From contig OZ176054.1 of NCBI GenBank assembly GCA_964247055.1, forward strand, positions 11,904,001 through 11,968,000: a stretch of DNA of 64,000 bases, given 5' to 3'. Both the position numbers and the translations under genes were made by a program. Position 1 is the first letter of the stretch, and each line of letters starts with the position of its first letter. A model generated the notes under the pieces. The model was given only the letters and a program-made list of their open reading frames with translations, was not told the DNA's origin and ran no database searches. Below, piece by piece: positions 41,712 through 56,700 of the stretch. The stretch comes from Paragordius varius (lineage: Eukaryota > Nematomorpha).

Positions 41712-44700
41712 CCAGATGCTTTAAACAAAAAAAGGTTGTGCATTGTAAAAATCATCTAAAACAGTTTGATCAAATCAACCCGATAATTTGTTTAAATTTT
41801 TTTTATTATTGAAGTTGTCTAGAGGGTTCCTATTAATATAAGACTTTTAAAAGTTTGCCTTCTTTTAATTTACAAACCTATATCGGAAATTTTTACGTTT
41901 ACATTCCGTCTCAAAATATGGCTGCATATCGAGACTAAATAAATGTATATTGATAGAAGAATGCATCAAGATTATTATCCTTTGTTTTCACTCATACCAG
42001 TGATTTATAAAAATTATCTTACTTCTTAATAGCTCGCGAAAAATTGTAAAATTTGTTCACATTACAGTGACTGAAAATGGGGATTATAAAATAAAAATGC
42101 TGATGAAATATATATAGGAAAGTGAGACAGTATTGTTGGCAAATTTATTTTGTATTATTTTTGGTGAAAGCATGTTTCATAAAAAATATATATTTATTTT
42201 TAGTGGGCTCCTGTCCTAAAATATATACTTTTAAAAAGGTAAATATGCCAAATTATGCGATAATTATCTTAATTATATGCTAAATTTTGCTATCAAAAAA
42301 GCTTTTCCTAAAACTGCATATTTTGTTTAAAAAATTTATTTAGAACAATCTTTTGGTTGGCGAGTTTTGTTTTGGATAGTGGAAACGGTATAAACACATT
42401 AAGATCTTCGAGCTTAAAATTTTATACAAAAGGTACATTAATTATTAATTTTGGAAATTTTGTAAAAAGGCACATTTTATTAAACATAAATTGGAAAGCG
42501 AGAGATTTCAATCGAAATTCTGAGGTCATAACAAATGTTTAGCACAAATTAGAAAGTCACAAATATTTTAGCGGAAAACGCCATCGTTATAGTAAATATT
42601 TAACATATTATGGAGATTATTTCTCGTAGCCTACCTTTGCAATTAGAAGTTAAAGTACTTCCTATCAAGCAATAGGTGGCTTTATGAAACGAAAATTTAA
42701 AGGGGACAGTGTTTACCACCTGTCATAGTGTGAGACGCGTTTCGTCCTTGTTGTGGACTCATCAGCCGCACATAATGAACACGGGTAACCACTGTCGTTA
42801 AAAGTTTGTATATATACTGAGTATTTTAAGATTTTAAACCAATTATAGTTGGTGAAAGAGAAAACGGATAACTTAGGCCCAGAGAGGGCAACCGATTGTA
42901 CTTAGATTAAGCCCATAATATGTTAAATATTTACTATAAAGATGGCGTTTTCCGCTAAAAAATTTGTGATTTTCTAATTATATAAGCCCCATCCTGGCTA
43001 ATGGATAAAAAGGAAATATGATAATTGGCTTAATCTAAGTACAATCGGTTGCCCTCTCTGAGCCTAAGTTATCCGTTTTCTCTTTCACCAACTATAATTG
43101 GTTTAAAATCTTAAAATACTCAGTATATATACAAACTTTTAACGACAGTGGTTACCCGTGTTCATTATGTGTAGCTGATGAGTCCACAATAAGGACGAAA
43201 CGCGTCTCACACTATGACACGTGGTAAACACTGTCCCCTTTAAATTTTCGTTTCATAAAGCCACCTATTGCTTGATAGGAAGTACTATAACTTCTAATTG
43301 CAAAGGTAGGCTACGAGAAATAATCTCCATAATATGTTAAATATCACAAATTATGTCGCCATTTTCTGATACTGAGCTACCACAAAAGTGTACTCTCTTA
43401 TATCACTCGTACTGACTAAACCAAAAGCACCATAAAATAATCCTGACACATTTTTTATGATAATAATTACTCAGAAATTTTTTTTAAACACTGTGTAAAA
43501 TTTTTTAATAGTGATATCTGATGGTAAAAAAGTTAAAGAGATAGTTTAACACATTGTTTTTACTTAATAGATACTTCTCTATTTCCTTAATTTGTATATA
43601 TTAGATTGATTTATTGAATCAATAAGATGGAGTTACAATTAGTCGAGAATTGAACCAGTATTAAAATTTTTGGTAAAAGAAGGGTTTTAACCAAAATATC
43701 TATATATTTTTAAAAATGCTCTGTGTCCACAAAACCGGTAGACCCATTCAAAGCCAAATGTCAAAAAAATATATTCATTAATGAATCCCACAATAGCTTC
43801 GCCCTTTTTTGAAGTAGGCCCCAGTTCAAGCCCCTCCATGTTAAAACGGTTTTTTGAAATCACAAATCCTTAAAAATCGTGTCTTTGAGACAATTTTCCG
43901 GAAAACGTGTTGGACCGTTCGATTTCAAATATGATTATTTCACTTGTTTTCAATTGCGCTGAAAATAGTCGGCTCGCCTTTTTGATTTAGGCCCTCTTTT
44001 TACCCGCTCCCCTCGTAAAAGGCCTTTTCGCCCAGGGTATGAAACCGTAAAAAATTAATGAGGATTCCAAGTATTCGCTGTTAAAATTTAAAAATTTTAG
44101 TCGTGGTTTTCTTTTATATTGGGTGCTGGATAAGCAGATATTCGTTAAAAACTGCCACGTCATATCGAAATAGCGAGCCTTTGGTGCTAATTTCAGAAAA
44201 CCTATCATCAGACCATATTAATTCAATAGCTGCTTAAATTATTACCAAAGGCAAAAATTTAGGTCATGCGGTTTTTTGAAATTACCGTAAATTAGGCCCT
44301 TCACGCCCTGAAAATGCTCCACCATAGAATGACTTTTTGGTTTTTAGTCTTCCAAAAAATAATGAGAGGATATGGAATCAATCATTTTCTATAAATAGGC
44401 AAAAATAATATTCACGCGCTTTTTTGTATCAGCCTCTGGGTAGGAAGCTACCCGCCTAAAACTGCGCTAACATATCGAAATTGCGTTGTATATGAGGTAA
44501 TTTTCGGAAAATTTATCAGGCCATATATTTTTTTAAAGACCTGAAATATTACCCATAAAAAGTCAAAAATTTAAGTCGAGCGATTTTTATAAATTATCCG
44601 TTAATTTGGCCCTTTACGCCATAAAAAATGCGCTATCATTGAACTATTATTTAGTTTTAAAGTCATTCCTTTAACTATTATGAACATATGGAATGAATGA

Positions 44701-47700
44701 TGATTTCAGGTACCCCTATAAAGGCAAAAATTTTTCGTCGAACGTCTTTTTATTGGCCTCTAGGTAGGGAACTACCCGCCTACAACTGTGCCACTATATC
44801 GATACAGCGTGACTTTGGAGGCAAATTTTAGAAAACTTATCAGAATTGTGATCAATAAGGGCTTGAAATATTTCCCGGAAAAAGGCAAAAATATAAGTAG
44901 AGCATTTTATTAAAATACCCCTAAATTAGGCCTTTGCCCTGGATAATGCGCCACTATAGAATGACTTGGTTTTGAGGCAATTTTTCGAAACCACGAGAGC
45001 ATATGGAATCGATCATGATTCCAGGTATTACCCGAATTAAGGCAAAAATTTTAATCAAGCGTGTTTTTTTGCGTCCTTGGTTAGGGGGCTACCCGCGTAA
45101 AACTGCGTCACCATATCGATACAGCATGCCTCTGGAGCCAAATTTCAGAAAATCTATGAGATATAAGTTCAATAAGGGCCTAAAATATTTATTACCCCAT
45201 AAAAAAATATTTTAGTATAGGAAGTTTTTTCAATGAGTAGCTAAGTAAAGTTTTACGCCCTGAAAAATGCGTCGCCATAGAACAATATTTAGTTTTAAAG
45301 CAATATTTTCAAGAACTTATAGGAACATATGGACAAAATAATTCCGGATATTCCCCATATATAAGCAATTTCGCCCAACTTTTTTATTATACGTGTCTCT
45401 GGGTAAGGAGCCACCCGCCAAAAACTACGCCACTATATATAAATTGGTTGTTTTGGAGTTAATTTACAGATATATGAAGCCATATGAGTAGCTTGAAATA
45501 CTCCCTGTAATTAGGTATAAGGTCAGGCCTTTTTATTATTAGCCGTTAATTTGGGGCCTTTACGCCCTAGAAATACGCCATCATATAACGATTAATTAGT
45601 GTAGAGGTCTATTTTCGAACCCATGAGACGATGGTATCAAAGATGATTCCAAATGTTTGCCCTATAAAGACAAAGAAATTAACTCAGCGCTTTTTCAATA
45701 TATGTCTTGGTGAGGTCTACAGGTTTAATTAGACGCTATATAAAAATCGCGGGGTTTTGGAGCTAATTTCAAAAAACTTAAGAAGCCATACGAGCTCACT
45801 AAAGGCTATACCCATAAAAAGGTAAAAAATTTAGTAAAGCGGTTTTTTCCGTTAGCCGTCAATTTGGGGCCTTCACACCTGTAAACAATATATTAATATG
45901 AATGCATAGTTTTTAAAATCCTATGAGATCATAACTAATAAATAGAGTTCGAAATAATCGACAGCTTCGCAGTCTGCAATCCAATTGTGTATTAGCCATA
46001 TATACATACTCTCAGAGGACAAATTACACTCGTTACAGTGATCAACTGCATCACATATGCATTAATATATATATATATATATATATAGGAATTTTACAAT
46101 TTAAACCTCTTTACTCCGTAAGGACATTATACTTGTCTTTTTTATTTATTACCCGATATTAAAAATCTTTTTTGCACATGTCACCAATAATTGCAGATTT
46201 TTTTTATACTAAAATCATTGATAAATATTTTATGTTAACAATGTTTAATGTTATGTGCTTGGGGCTTTTTAACCCTTAAACCCGCTTAGCAATATAAAAA
46301 AATGTAAGATCTCACCATTTATAAATCAAATTAAAGTAAATGGCAATAATGCGTATAAATTATTTTTAAAAATAAATATAATAAATATCAAATTTTCGGT
46401 TTTAATTGTATAACTTCCTTTAGGATAAAAGAGAAAATAAAACGAAATCAAAAAAAAAGATATAAAATGATGAAGATGATGTGTGGTAAAGGTATTTATA
46501 ACTGGTGAAAAAACCAGTAAACATTATATGTTTTTAAGGCTATTTTTCGCAAAAAATATGAGATCATACGCGTATAAAGACAAAAATTTTCCCCCTCTCC
46601 CCTCAAGAAGTCCCGCGGCCTAAATTTTCATCAAATTTTATATTTATATATGAAAATATCATATTTATTAATATAACCAGAATAATGGTGTAAAAACAAT
46701 AATATCCATTATTTTTAATAAAATTTTCTTAAGGAAATCATATTTTTTCACACTTGCTAATAATTTACTAGCACATGAGTTTAACCGCTGCAAATCAATT
46801 TGGCAAACCTTAGATCTGATTCTAACCAAGACTATCCTATCTTTAGGTTCTAGCAGACTCTAACTAATATTCTTACGCTGTGTGATTTTTTTACTAAGTT
46901 TAGTATATAATATTATTTTTACCTATGATCCGCTGTAATACATTTGTAAACATATTATTTTAAATTATGAACCATATAAATTTTAATCACTCATTTTATC
47001 ATATGTCATAATCAAATTGCCAGATTCCGTAGATGAAATCTTCTACAGATAAACAGGAGCTTATATGCGATAAATTAATTAAAGTTCCAAAAATTATATA
47101 TGAGTCGTCTGATGCTTCCAGCAAAGGATCAGATTGTCACTTAAATCAAAATAATTTTACAAAAATTGACAATACATCCTCATCCACCAAAAACATGCTT
47201 AGGAAACACAGTCAGAATATTCCCGTTTCTGCGAAAAAAGTTAACAAACGTCGAATGTCAATTCCTGAAAATTTACAATCTTCCCACTTTCTTGATTTAT
47301 CCTCCAACAAACCAAACACCGATTTATATCCAGAAATAAAACATGCTCATTTTAAAATAAGCGCATCAGCTTTAAATAATGATTTTAGTTATGATATAAA
47401 TAGATCATCCCCATCGGAGATTTCCGAAGCCGAACATTCTGATGGAAATAATTTGTTAGACTCTCCAACATTACGCCCACGGGCTGATAGTATGGTTTCT
47501 CAGGACGATGAGGAATACGATTATATTGATTATGAGAAAAATGTAGACAAAGAAAATCAAATTGAAGGTTATCCATCATTCTCCGACATTACAGAAGCAA
47601 GCGGCACAAGAAGTAAAAAAATTAGTAATGTTTTTGCGCCTCTCACCAGCTTACCCCGTAAAATAAAATTTTCAACTGTTAATAAACCAAACATTAACAA

Positions 47701-50700
47701 TAAATATTTGGAGGTAGAAAAACACCCTGAAAAACCAAGTGTAAGGCTACATAAACTCAGTTCTACCCATTGGCCTCTAATAGAAAATTTTAAAAGTACT
47801 GTAAAATCTTGGCTATCCAAAAATCCTGACCAAAGTTTAAGCGCTTCAAAGCATCATCGTATGATTAGCCCAGTGTATCGTGGGTCATCATCCAACATTT
47901 ATGCTTTGGACATAGAAGATGGAAATAATGCACGTAATAAAAATCATAATGCTAAACTTGTGGAATCACCCGAAAAAACCGTAATTGAGAAAAAAGATAA
48001 TATTTCCCATCTAAATAAAAATCGTAGAGGGACAGGGCCCATATCTCTTCTTCGTTCCATCACGCCTCACATACCTACCCATAATGATAATCACACAGCA
48101 TGGCTAGAAAGGCAACATCAACTTTTACATCATAAGCGCAAAAAGAAAATTACCCCACCATGGTACTACAGTCATAATGACCTAATTCAATTTGAAGAGG
48201 CTGAAAGACAACGAGAAGAATGGCAAACACATAGACCACATTCACGCTTATATCAGTTATCTCCTAGCCATTTGTTTAAAAGGCCTGAACACCCCTGGAA
48301 ACCTTCAAGAATCGTATCGACCGATTTAAACGAAAACCAATTTAAAAAGCCTGAAAATACCGAGATCAGCCAAATACCTTATAGAGGTGTTAACAAAAAT
48401 GTTTACTCGCCAAGTTTGGAAATAGATGACAACAATAATGATGAAATTAATGGTAATCAACCTCTCACTCACTTTCCTTTTAACAATATACCAATTAGTT
48501 TACCAACAACAAGTATTCCTATTCCCACAAAATCCCAAGCAATAAATTCAATTACTAAAATAACGGATTCAAGTGTTAATGTTTCGGATTGGCCACCATC
48601 CAACTTAGAAGATGTTACTGAAGCACTCAAGTTACAACACCATCGTCTCTTTCCATTATTACATAACAATGGGAATCGACCACGTTTTTTTTCTTCGCCG
48701 GCCAACATGAAAGATTCACTCAAGTCACTTGATTTAGCTAACGGTGATATCCTGCACGGAGAATCGCTCGAGACGCAAAATCTCCTATCAGGAGATACGA
48801 AAATTAGTGATAATGTTACAGATGCTGCTTTGTTACATAGATTTACGAATCGGGTGCGTCGATCTACTCGTCGACACCTTAAAAAAATTCGTAAACGTTT
48901 GGTTAACAAATCGGGATCGTGTAACATTATACATAGTCATATACCTAAACGGAAGCAACATTATTTAACAGACATCTTTACCACTCTGTTAGACAGTAAA
49001 TGGCGTTGGGCCATTAGTATATTTACATTTGGATTTTTGTTGAGTTGGACCCTCTATGCTATTATATGGTGGCTTATTTGCTTTAGTCACGGTGATTTCG
49101 ATCATTTAAACGATCCAAACTGGAAGCCTTGTGTTAAAAATGTCAATTCATTCATATCATTATTCTTGTTTTCGTTGGAAACTCAACACACAATTGGATA
49201 TGGGTACGATAAAATATATAATTTTTACATACCTATTGTCAAAAATGTTTTGTTCAAAATTTATGTGTAAAATTTTTTTCAGTGATATATATTCCAATTA
49301 TCAATATACATTACGTAACAATGAAATAATTGCTTTTGGCAAACTTTCGACTTTACATATTACTTTTGGACCAAACTAAACTTTATATGTTAATAATTAT
49401 TAACTATAAAAACGTGCAAATTAATTGATTTTTAATTTTGATACTTTGTCACGAGGCGTATACATTCCTTGTTTAAAGTCAATAAATTTTGAAAATGGTG
49501 TAATTTATAATCCTTTACCCATTATTATAAATCAATATTAAAATGAGTTTTTAAAAGTACTGTTTATCGCTGTTTTTAATTTCTCTTCGAAAATTATAGT
49601 CGAAATTCGTTTTTATTGTTGACTAAAATATTTTTAAATATACACTAACAAAAAAATGATGAAAAATCTATTTTTAACAAAAAGTGGTTAGAAATTAATA
49701 ATCATTGCAAAATATACATTTTTCAAATATATTCTTATTTTTTGCGAAATATATCTAAGCTTTTGACTGTAAATTGCCTTTACAAGCGAAAATTCAATTA
49801 TATGATAGATTAAGAATGTTTTACCATATTACATAAAAATCCTAGTTTAACCCAAAAATAGTTAATACTTTTAATGCTTAAAATGATTTTTTCTTTTTTG
49901 CTAATTCAATTTCTTTACAAACCCTTTTTACATCTCCTAAAAAGTCACACTAAAAATTAAGTTTTTAAGACTAAACGTAAAAATTAAAAGACATTACATA
50001 TATATTGAAAAAAGACACCCACTGTTTTTAAACTTTAAATATTTCTATAACTTATTCTTATGGTTGGCGATGATATGGAATAGCGATATGATTTAGCTCG
50101 TATTATATATTTTACAATTCTAAATATAAAGGTTAAATAAAAAAATTAAGGTTTTTTAGTAACAAGGGTTTCACATATCGTTTATAATTTCTATTTACAC
50201 TTTCATCGTTATATTACGGATTTTAACAACTGTTATTACAAAACGTAACCAATCCGTTATTTACCATTACAATATATTCGCCTCATTGGACTTATTATTT
50301 TACCGTAATCTTAATAATTTTTACTTAAAAATCATTTCTAGATTCCGTTACATAACGGAAGAATGTCCAGAAGCCATACTAGTCCTCATAGTGCAATCCA
50401 TAACTGGGGCCATGATTCAAGGTTTTGTCACCGGTCTCATTTTCTCAAAGCTTTCACGGCCCAAAAAACGGGCAGTTACGCTCATGTTTAGCAAGAATGC
50501 CGTAATTTGTACGAGAGATGGCGCATTATGCCTACTCATACGTATAGGTGATATGCGGAGATCACATCTCGTTGATGCGCATACTCGTGCCTACCTCTTC
50601 AAGAAACGGGTAAGTTGGATATATGCAAAAAGATTTATTTCTTTACATATCACTAAGCTGCTTTTTATAAAAGATTTTGTAAGATTGTAATTGGTTAGAT

Positions 50701-53700
50701 TAATTTGAATGTTTAATGGTTAAATCTAAGAAAAATTTTGGAAATATGAAATTATATTATATATATATATGCGAATGTATATATTGAATTATTTTATAAA
50801 ATATATGAGAACAAAAATTAACATTGTTTTTATAAGTATTTGGATTCGAATTGGTCTAAATAATTCTTGGCACACTTTAAATAATTAAAATGTGTATTTA
50901 ATACATTTTTTCTATAACATAATTCCTCCACAAAGGTTCAAAGCTAAAAATTCATAATTTTATAATAATTTAGAGATAATATCATGTACTGACTCAATTT
51001 TTTATTACCCATCCCTCTAAATATATTGCAATAAATTCAATTTTAGGTTACTTTGGAAGGCGAAACTCTCCCATTAAATCCGTACAATCTTGAAATAGGG
51101 TTAGATTCTGGCCTTTCGGGTGGTTTAATATCAACCTCTTTAACATCAAACAAACAGTCCTGCCCGTGTGATGGACACACCAAAAATGGTATTTTTCCAT
51201 TTAAATCTTTTTTTACGGTTTAAAATAGTGTATATCAGAATCATTAATTAAGTATTAAGCTCATATAAAAGTTAAAAAAACATTTTTGCTTAAAATATAT
51301 ATTTTCTTTCGTTTATTTTAAAGCACCATAAACAAGCTAAATTATATCCTTACTTCTCAATTATAATGCGGCCAACTGTTAAAATTGTTTTTCACCCAAT
51401 TTTTTGGATTCCTCTAAAAGCTCGTGGTTTTTTTCTTATACCAATTTTTAAACAACTTTAACTCCTATAGGCCATTGAATGTAAAATTATTTTACTTTAC
51501 ATGAATATAGATGTAGAAAATCCAAATGCCAGCATAACGGATAAAATATTTTTGGCTTGGCCTTGTATTCTAGTTCATAGGATGGATGATCCGACCTCAC
51601 CCCTCTACCAAATGAGTGCCGATGACTTGAAACGTGAAAAATATGAAATTGTTGTAATTCTTGAGGGCATGATTGAAGCTACTGGGATGAGTATGCAAGC
51701 TAGAACATCGTACTTACCAAGTATTGGGAAATATCTTTTAAGTTTTTAGAAAACAAATTTTGCTTTTTTTATAACTGGGGGGAAAAAATGTTTTGATTTA
51801 TATATGTTTCGCTATAAAACTCTTTCTTTGTCCGATTTAAAAACAGTATATATATTGTTGATTATATTACACCATATCATCATGTTTATAGGGAAACTAT
51901 ATGACTTATTATCAGCATGACTTTAAAAATTATATATTTTTCATACATATATAATCGTTTTGTGGAACAATTTTTTAAATAACATTTGAACAATAAATTA
52001 ATAAAATTATATTTTTTTATATTTTGTGGGGGCATATATCGCTATCTAGCTAGCTTTTTATTAAAAAAACTGAAAAATGAACAATATGTGTACAAGAATG
52101 AACGAGGAGGGGGCCCGAAATTACTTTTTGAATGCTTTATAAATTGTCGCATATTTAGGCGAAATTTTATGGGGTTACCGATTTCAAAAGCTTATAACAT
52201 TTATCAGAGAAGATGGGGATTATATGGTTGATTATACTCGTTTCCACAACACCATTCCAGTCAACATACCAAGGTTTGTGATGAAGATTTTCTTTTTACT
52301 TTAATCAAGTTTCGTTTTTAAATTATTATTATAATGATATCGTAAATTTTATTAATTATAACCGTTGGTTTATCCTATATTTAGAATTAAATTTTAAGGA
52401 TTCTGGTTACATATTATCCTAAGTCAATACTGCTAGATATACCTCCTTTTTGCTAAATGAGGGATTTTTTAATATTTTCTTCAATTAACTGCTTTACAAA
52501 TGATACTAATCGGTAGTTTACTTTTTTTTCATTTTAATACTCTATTAAACTGAAAAAATAACCATACCATACAAAACCATAAACGTCGGTGATTTATATA
52601 TGATTAATTCCATTTCTTAATATCAATCAATTATTATTTCATTTAGGATAATACCTTTTTACGGAATTATTTTTTACAGCATTCCCCATTGGTTTTTTTA
52701 CACAAAAAGAGGTTTAATGTGTATATAATGTATTGTGATTTTATAATTATATCAAATTATATAGATGTAGCGCACGAGCCCTACAAGAACTCCGTGATAA
52801 ATTTCGTGAAAAACGGCGTGCTCAAATGCTTTTACAAAAACGCATATCCTTGATCTCAACCGATAGTCGAAATTCCAATAATTTTAACAGTAACACATCA
52901 ACAATGTCCCAAGGCGGAGTGCAAAATAAAAAAGACACATTACCGGATATTTTTAACCAATATCAAACTCCTGTTACAACATCAAAAGATTGTGATAAAA
53001 TTTCTGCTTCCAACTATGATACAAATACCCATACTACTGAAAATAATGATAATATTGGTCAGGATTCACCAAACAGTTTAACGCCATTAATTAGTCTTCA
53101 AAGTCCTGATTGTGTGTCACCTAATAGTGCAGACGTTTCCCAGGCAATTTTGGAAAAGCATACAAGTAGTACATCTTTTTATTCACCCAACATCTCCTCA
53201 CTTCAAAATAATGTTTCAACACCCTTGTATTCAAACGCTAAAAACTGTTTAAGCAATATAAGAAACAATAAAATTGAAGCCAAACCAACTCCATACAATC
53301 CAATGAACGATGCAGAGTTGGGATCTGAAATGGCTAAATGCTTAGGCTATTCAGGACATCAAATATCTTCAAATATGATACATCTCTTTAATCAATGGGC
53401 CGACCATGAGGAAAAACGATTTAGCAGCGATTTTCATCATCAGAACCTTATAGAAAATGTTGGAGGGGTGGGAGACTTTGGAACGAGTATATTTATTTTT
53501 GGGTTTATTTTTCGGTGGATATTGACGGTTGCTTAACATCTAACTGATAAATTATTTTATTTTACCAGTTTTTAAGGTATTTTTCGTATGCTGATTGTAA
53601 ATTAATGTGCGATTTAGGGTGCATCTTTGCTAAATAAGGCATGTTTAATCTTTGTCAATTAATCATCGTGATTAATATTATATTAAAAATTTTTATGAGA

Positions 53701-56700
53701 AAGGATTTGCCCATTTTTGTTCATAATCACTGCCATCCTTGGTAGGAGGGTAAGTGTTAGAGCTGTTATAGGAATTAATAAATTTATTTCTATTCTTAAA
53801 AAAGAAAAAAAGAGTCTATAAACTGTATATTTTATATTAATAGGTAATTCCAATGAGGCTGCCTCGTTCAACCCCAATATCAATAGTTATAACAATAATG
53901 ATCTCAATATTTTACTATCTATGCAAAACATGCAAAAACTTATGTCTCAAATGCAAAATACATTAAATCAACTTCAACGTGATGTTAGTCATCTTAATAC
54001 CAACGTTCCGAAAGAAAAAAATATGGATGATCCATAGCGAAAAAAATATTAAGGAGCTAATGTGAAAAAAATGATAGAACCATTAAGATTAGTGGATTAA
54101 AGCCTAAACTAATTTAAAATAACTGGGAAAATATACGCCTAAATACTCATATCTTCCGCTAATTCAAAATATTTTGGTGACATGACCCTTAAATAAAGAT
54201 AATTACCAATTCTAGTCAAACACAAAAACCAAAGCACCCGGTTTTTTGCCATTTATGAAAATAAAAAACCCAATGATCACTGTAAAACAAACAGTATTAG
54301 ATTCTGGTTAAAAGTCGCCCTGATTTACAAAAATATTCGATAGTCAATTTAAATCTCATTATATTGACGACAATAATTTGTATAAATGTATCATTATTTT
54401 AAAAGGATATATTTTGTCACAATATTTTTGCTCAATCATATATTGATCTTGAAAAATTAATTATTCTACAAAAACTAATTATATAAATACCCATACGATG
54501 ATAGATTTTGTTATAATTTCCCATATTTATTATTACAAACCTTGATATTGAACTAGTCTTAACAAATTTTTGTTATAGTGCATACTTATTTACAGACATG
54601 TATGTATATTGCATTAAGTTATTACAATTTAGTCAAATATTTAATTTACGACAATCGATCTTAGAATAAATGTAATTTGAATAAATTTATTGCAATGTAT
54701 AATATAATTTACCAATAAATAATTTTCTAAGATACAAATTAACCTAGGTTTATTATGATAAATGGTTTAAGAGCAAATAAAGAGTGATAAAATCAATATG
54801 TATTTTAATGCCCTTCTAGAAAAACGGGTTCAAAACAGATAATATGATTACCATACACTCATTTTTTTAATTTTCTAATTGTGATTACGCTTTCACCAAT
54901 TTAATCATTATTTTTATTAATAATGGAACTTCGTTTTTCGAGTTTTACGACATGTCTCTTTTATTTTTATTCATCGACTGATTAGTAAATCTAAATTTTG
55001 ATGCAATCAAACAGAAAAAGAATTAATAACATATGATGGTATTTATGTTTGGTAAAATAAGGTCCGGTGCAAACCATGGGATATAAAAAGTCATGATTAA
55101 AATTGTTTTCTTTAACTAAGAAATACCTAAAAACATTATTCATATTATCTTATGTATTTTCCACATTGTTGCTTCAAATTCTTGTTATTTTTATGGTGGG
55201 GTATTTAACACAGGGTGCAACTCTAACATTGTGCTAATTTGAAAAAAAGTTTGGACAAAATTTTTCTTATAATGGAAAATATTATATCCAAAGTTTTACG
55301 AAAATTGCTCAGAGTTGGTTGTTATTATTTGGTGGCGTTTTTGACAATCGTTCAAAAATTTTTGCCTTTACATAAGGAATACTAAAACAAATGCACAATT
55401 AGTTACATTAGGGCGATAAACTGCTTTAGAGTCGCTTATTTTGATTATGATCTACCCAAGGGGTCGAGTTCTACCCACCGGCTAATTTTAGCGTTGGACT
55501 AAAATTTTGCCTTTATGCGGGAAATAATAAATTATGATTGATACGACGTGACTGTATAGCCTATCGGAAAATTTGCTTTAAAGCCACCATTTTTTATGGT
55601 GGCATGTTTTTAGGAGGTGGAGCAATCCCTTATCTAGAAATTTTGCTGTTTTCGGGAAATAGCTAAACCCTTATTACCTTTATAGTCTGATTTTCGCAAA
55701 TTTGCTTCAAAGCCACGTTATTATATGATGGTACATTTAACAGAAAGTAAGGCTGAACCCAGAAGCTATACTAAAATAAGCAATGGTCAAATTTATTTGC
55801 CTTTATACCGGGATTACCGAAAATCATTATTGATTTATAGTCTGGGCAAAAATTTGCTTCAAAAATTTATTTTGGGGTTTAAAAAAAATTCATTATACAG
55901 GGAGGCGCCAAAATATTAATATAAAATACAGGTACGTTCGGCTCATTCATTAAAAAATTAACTTGAATGGATCGACACGTTTTCCGGAATATTATTTCCC
56001 AAACACGATTTTTGGGCACTTGTCATTTTTAAAACCCGTTTTTTGACACAGGATGGTGTTAAACTTAGAGGCTAGTAGAAAAAATTGGTCCGATTATAGT
56101 TGGCCATATAAATTATTAAAAATACCCTCTTTAAAAGTTAAATTTGCTAAATGTTTGGGAGATTTTAAAGCCAACGTTTTACATTTAATATATAAATTCT
56201 CCCTCACACCAATTTCTAATAAAATTTTAATAAAACTAATTAGAATATTACATAGATTACAACCAAAATAGGTTAGTTATGATTAATTAAAATATTGATA
56301 CTATTTAAATTCGCCGATCCAAAAACAATCCGCGCAACTATAAATACAAGCGGTGAATCTCAAATAAAATTATAATAGGTTTTATATAAATTAAACCCAG
56401 TGGTACTTGTCAGAATTTTTTGCAGGGCCAAAATTTTTTCTTGTCTTAAGGGCCATAATACTGATAAAATTTAAATGCTGTTTGAAACATTTGCAAATAT
56501 TTATATTTGAAAAGAATTTCAAAGCCATAAAAAAGCATTTTAAGGGCCGGGGTTTGAGTATAGCTGCTTTAACCCTTCAAGTTAAAAGTTGGCGTCGCTA
56601 AAAATTTCTACCACATTAGATTTATAATTTATTTTTGTTTTACCAAATGCTACTTTAAACAAAATAGACAATCGAAGCTATATTTATTTATGTACCAAAA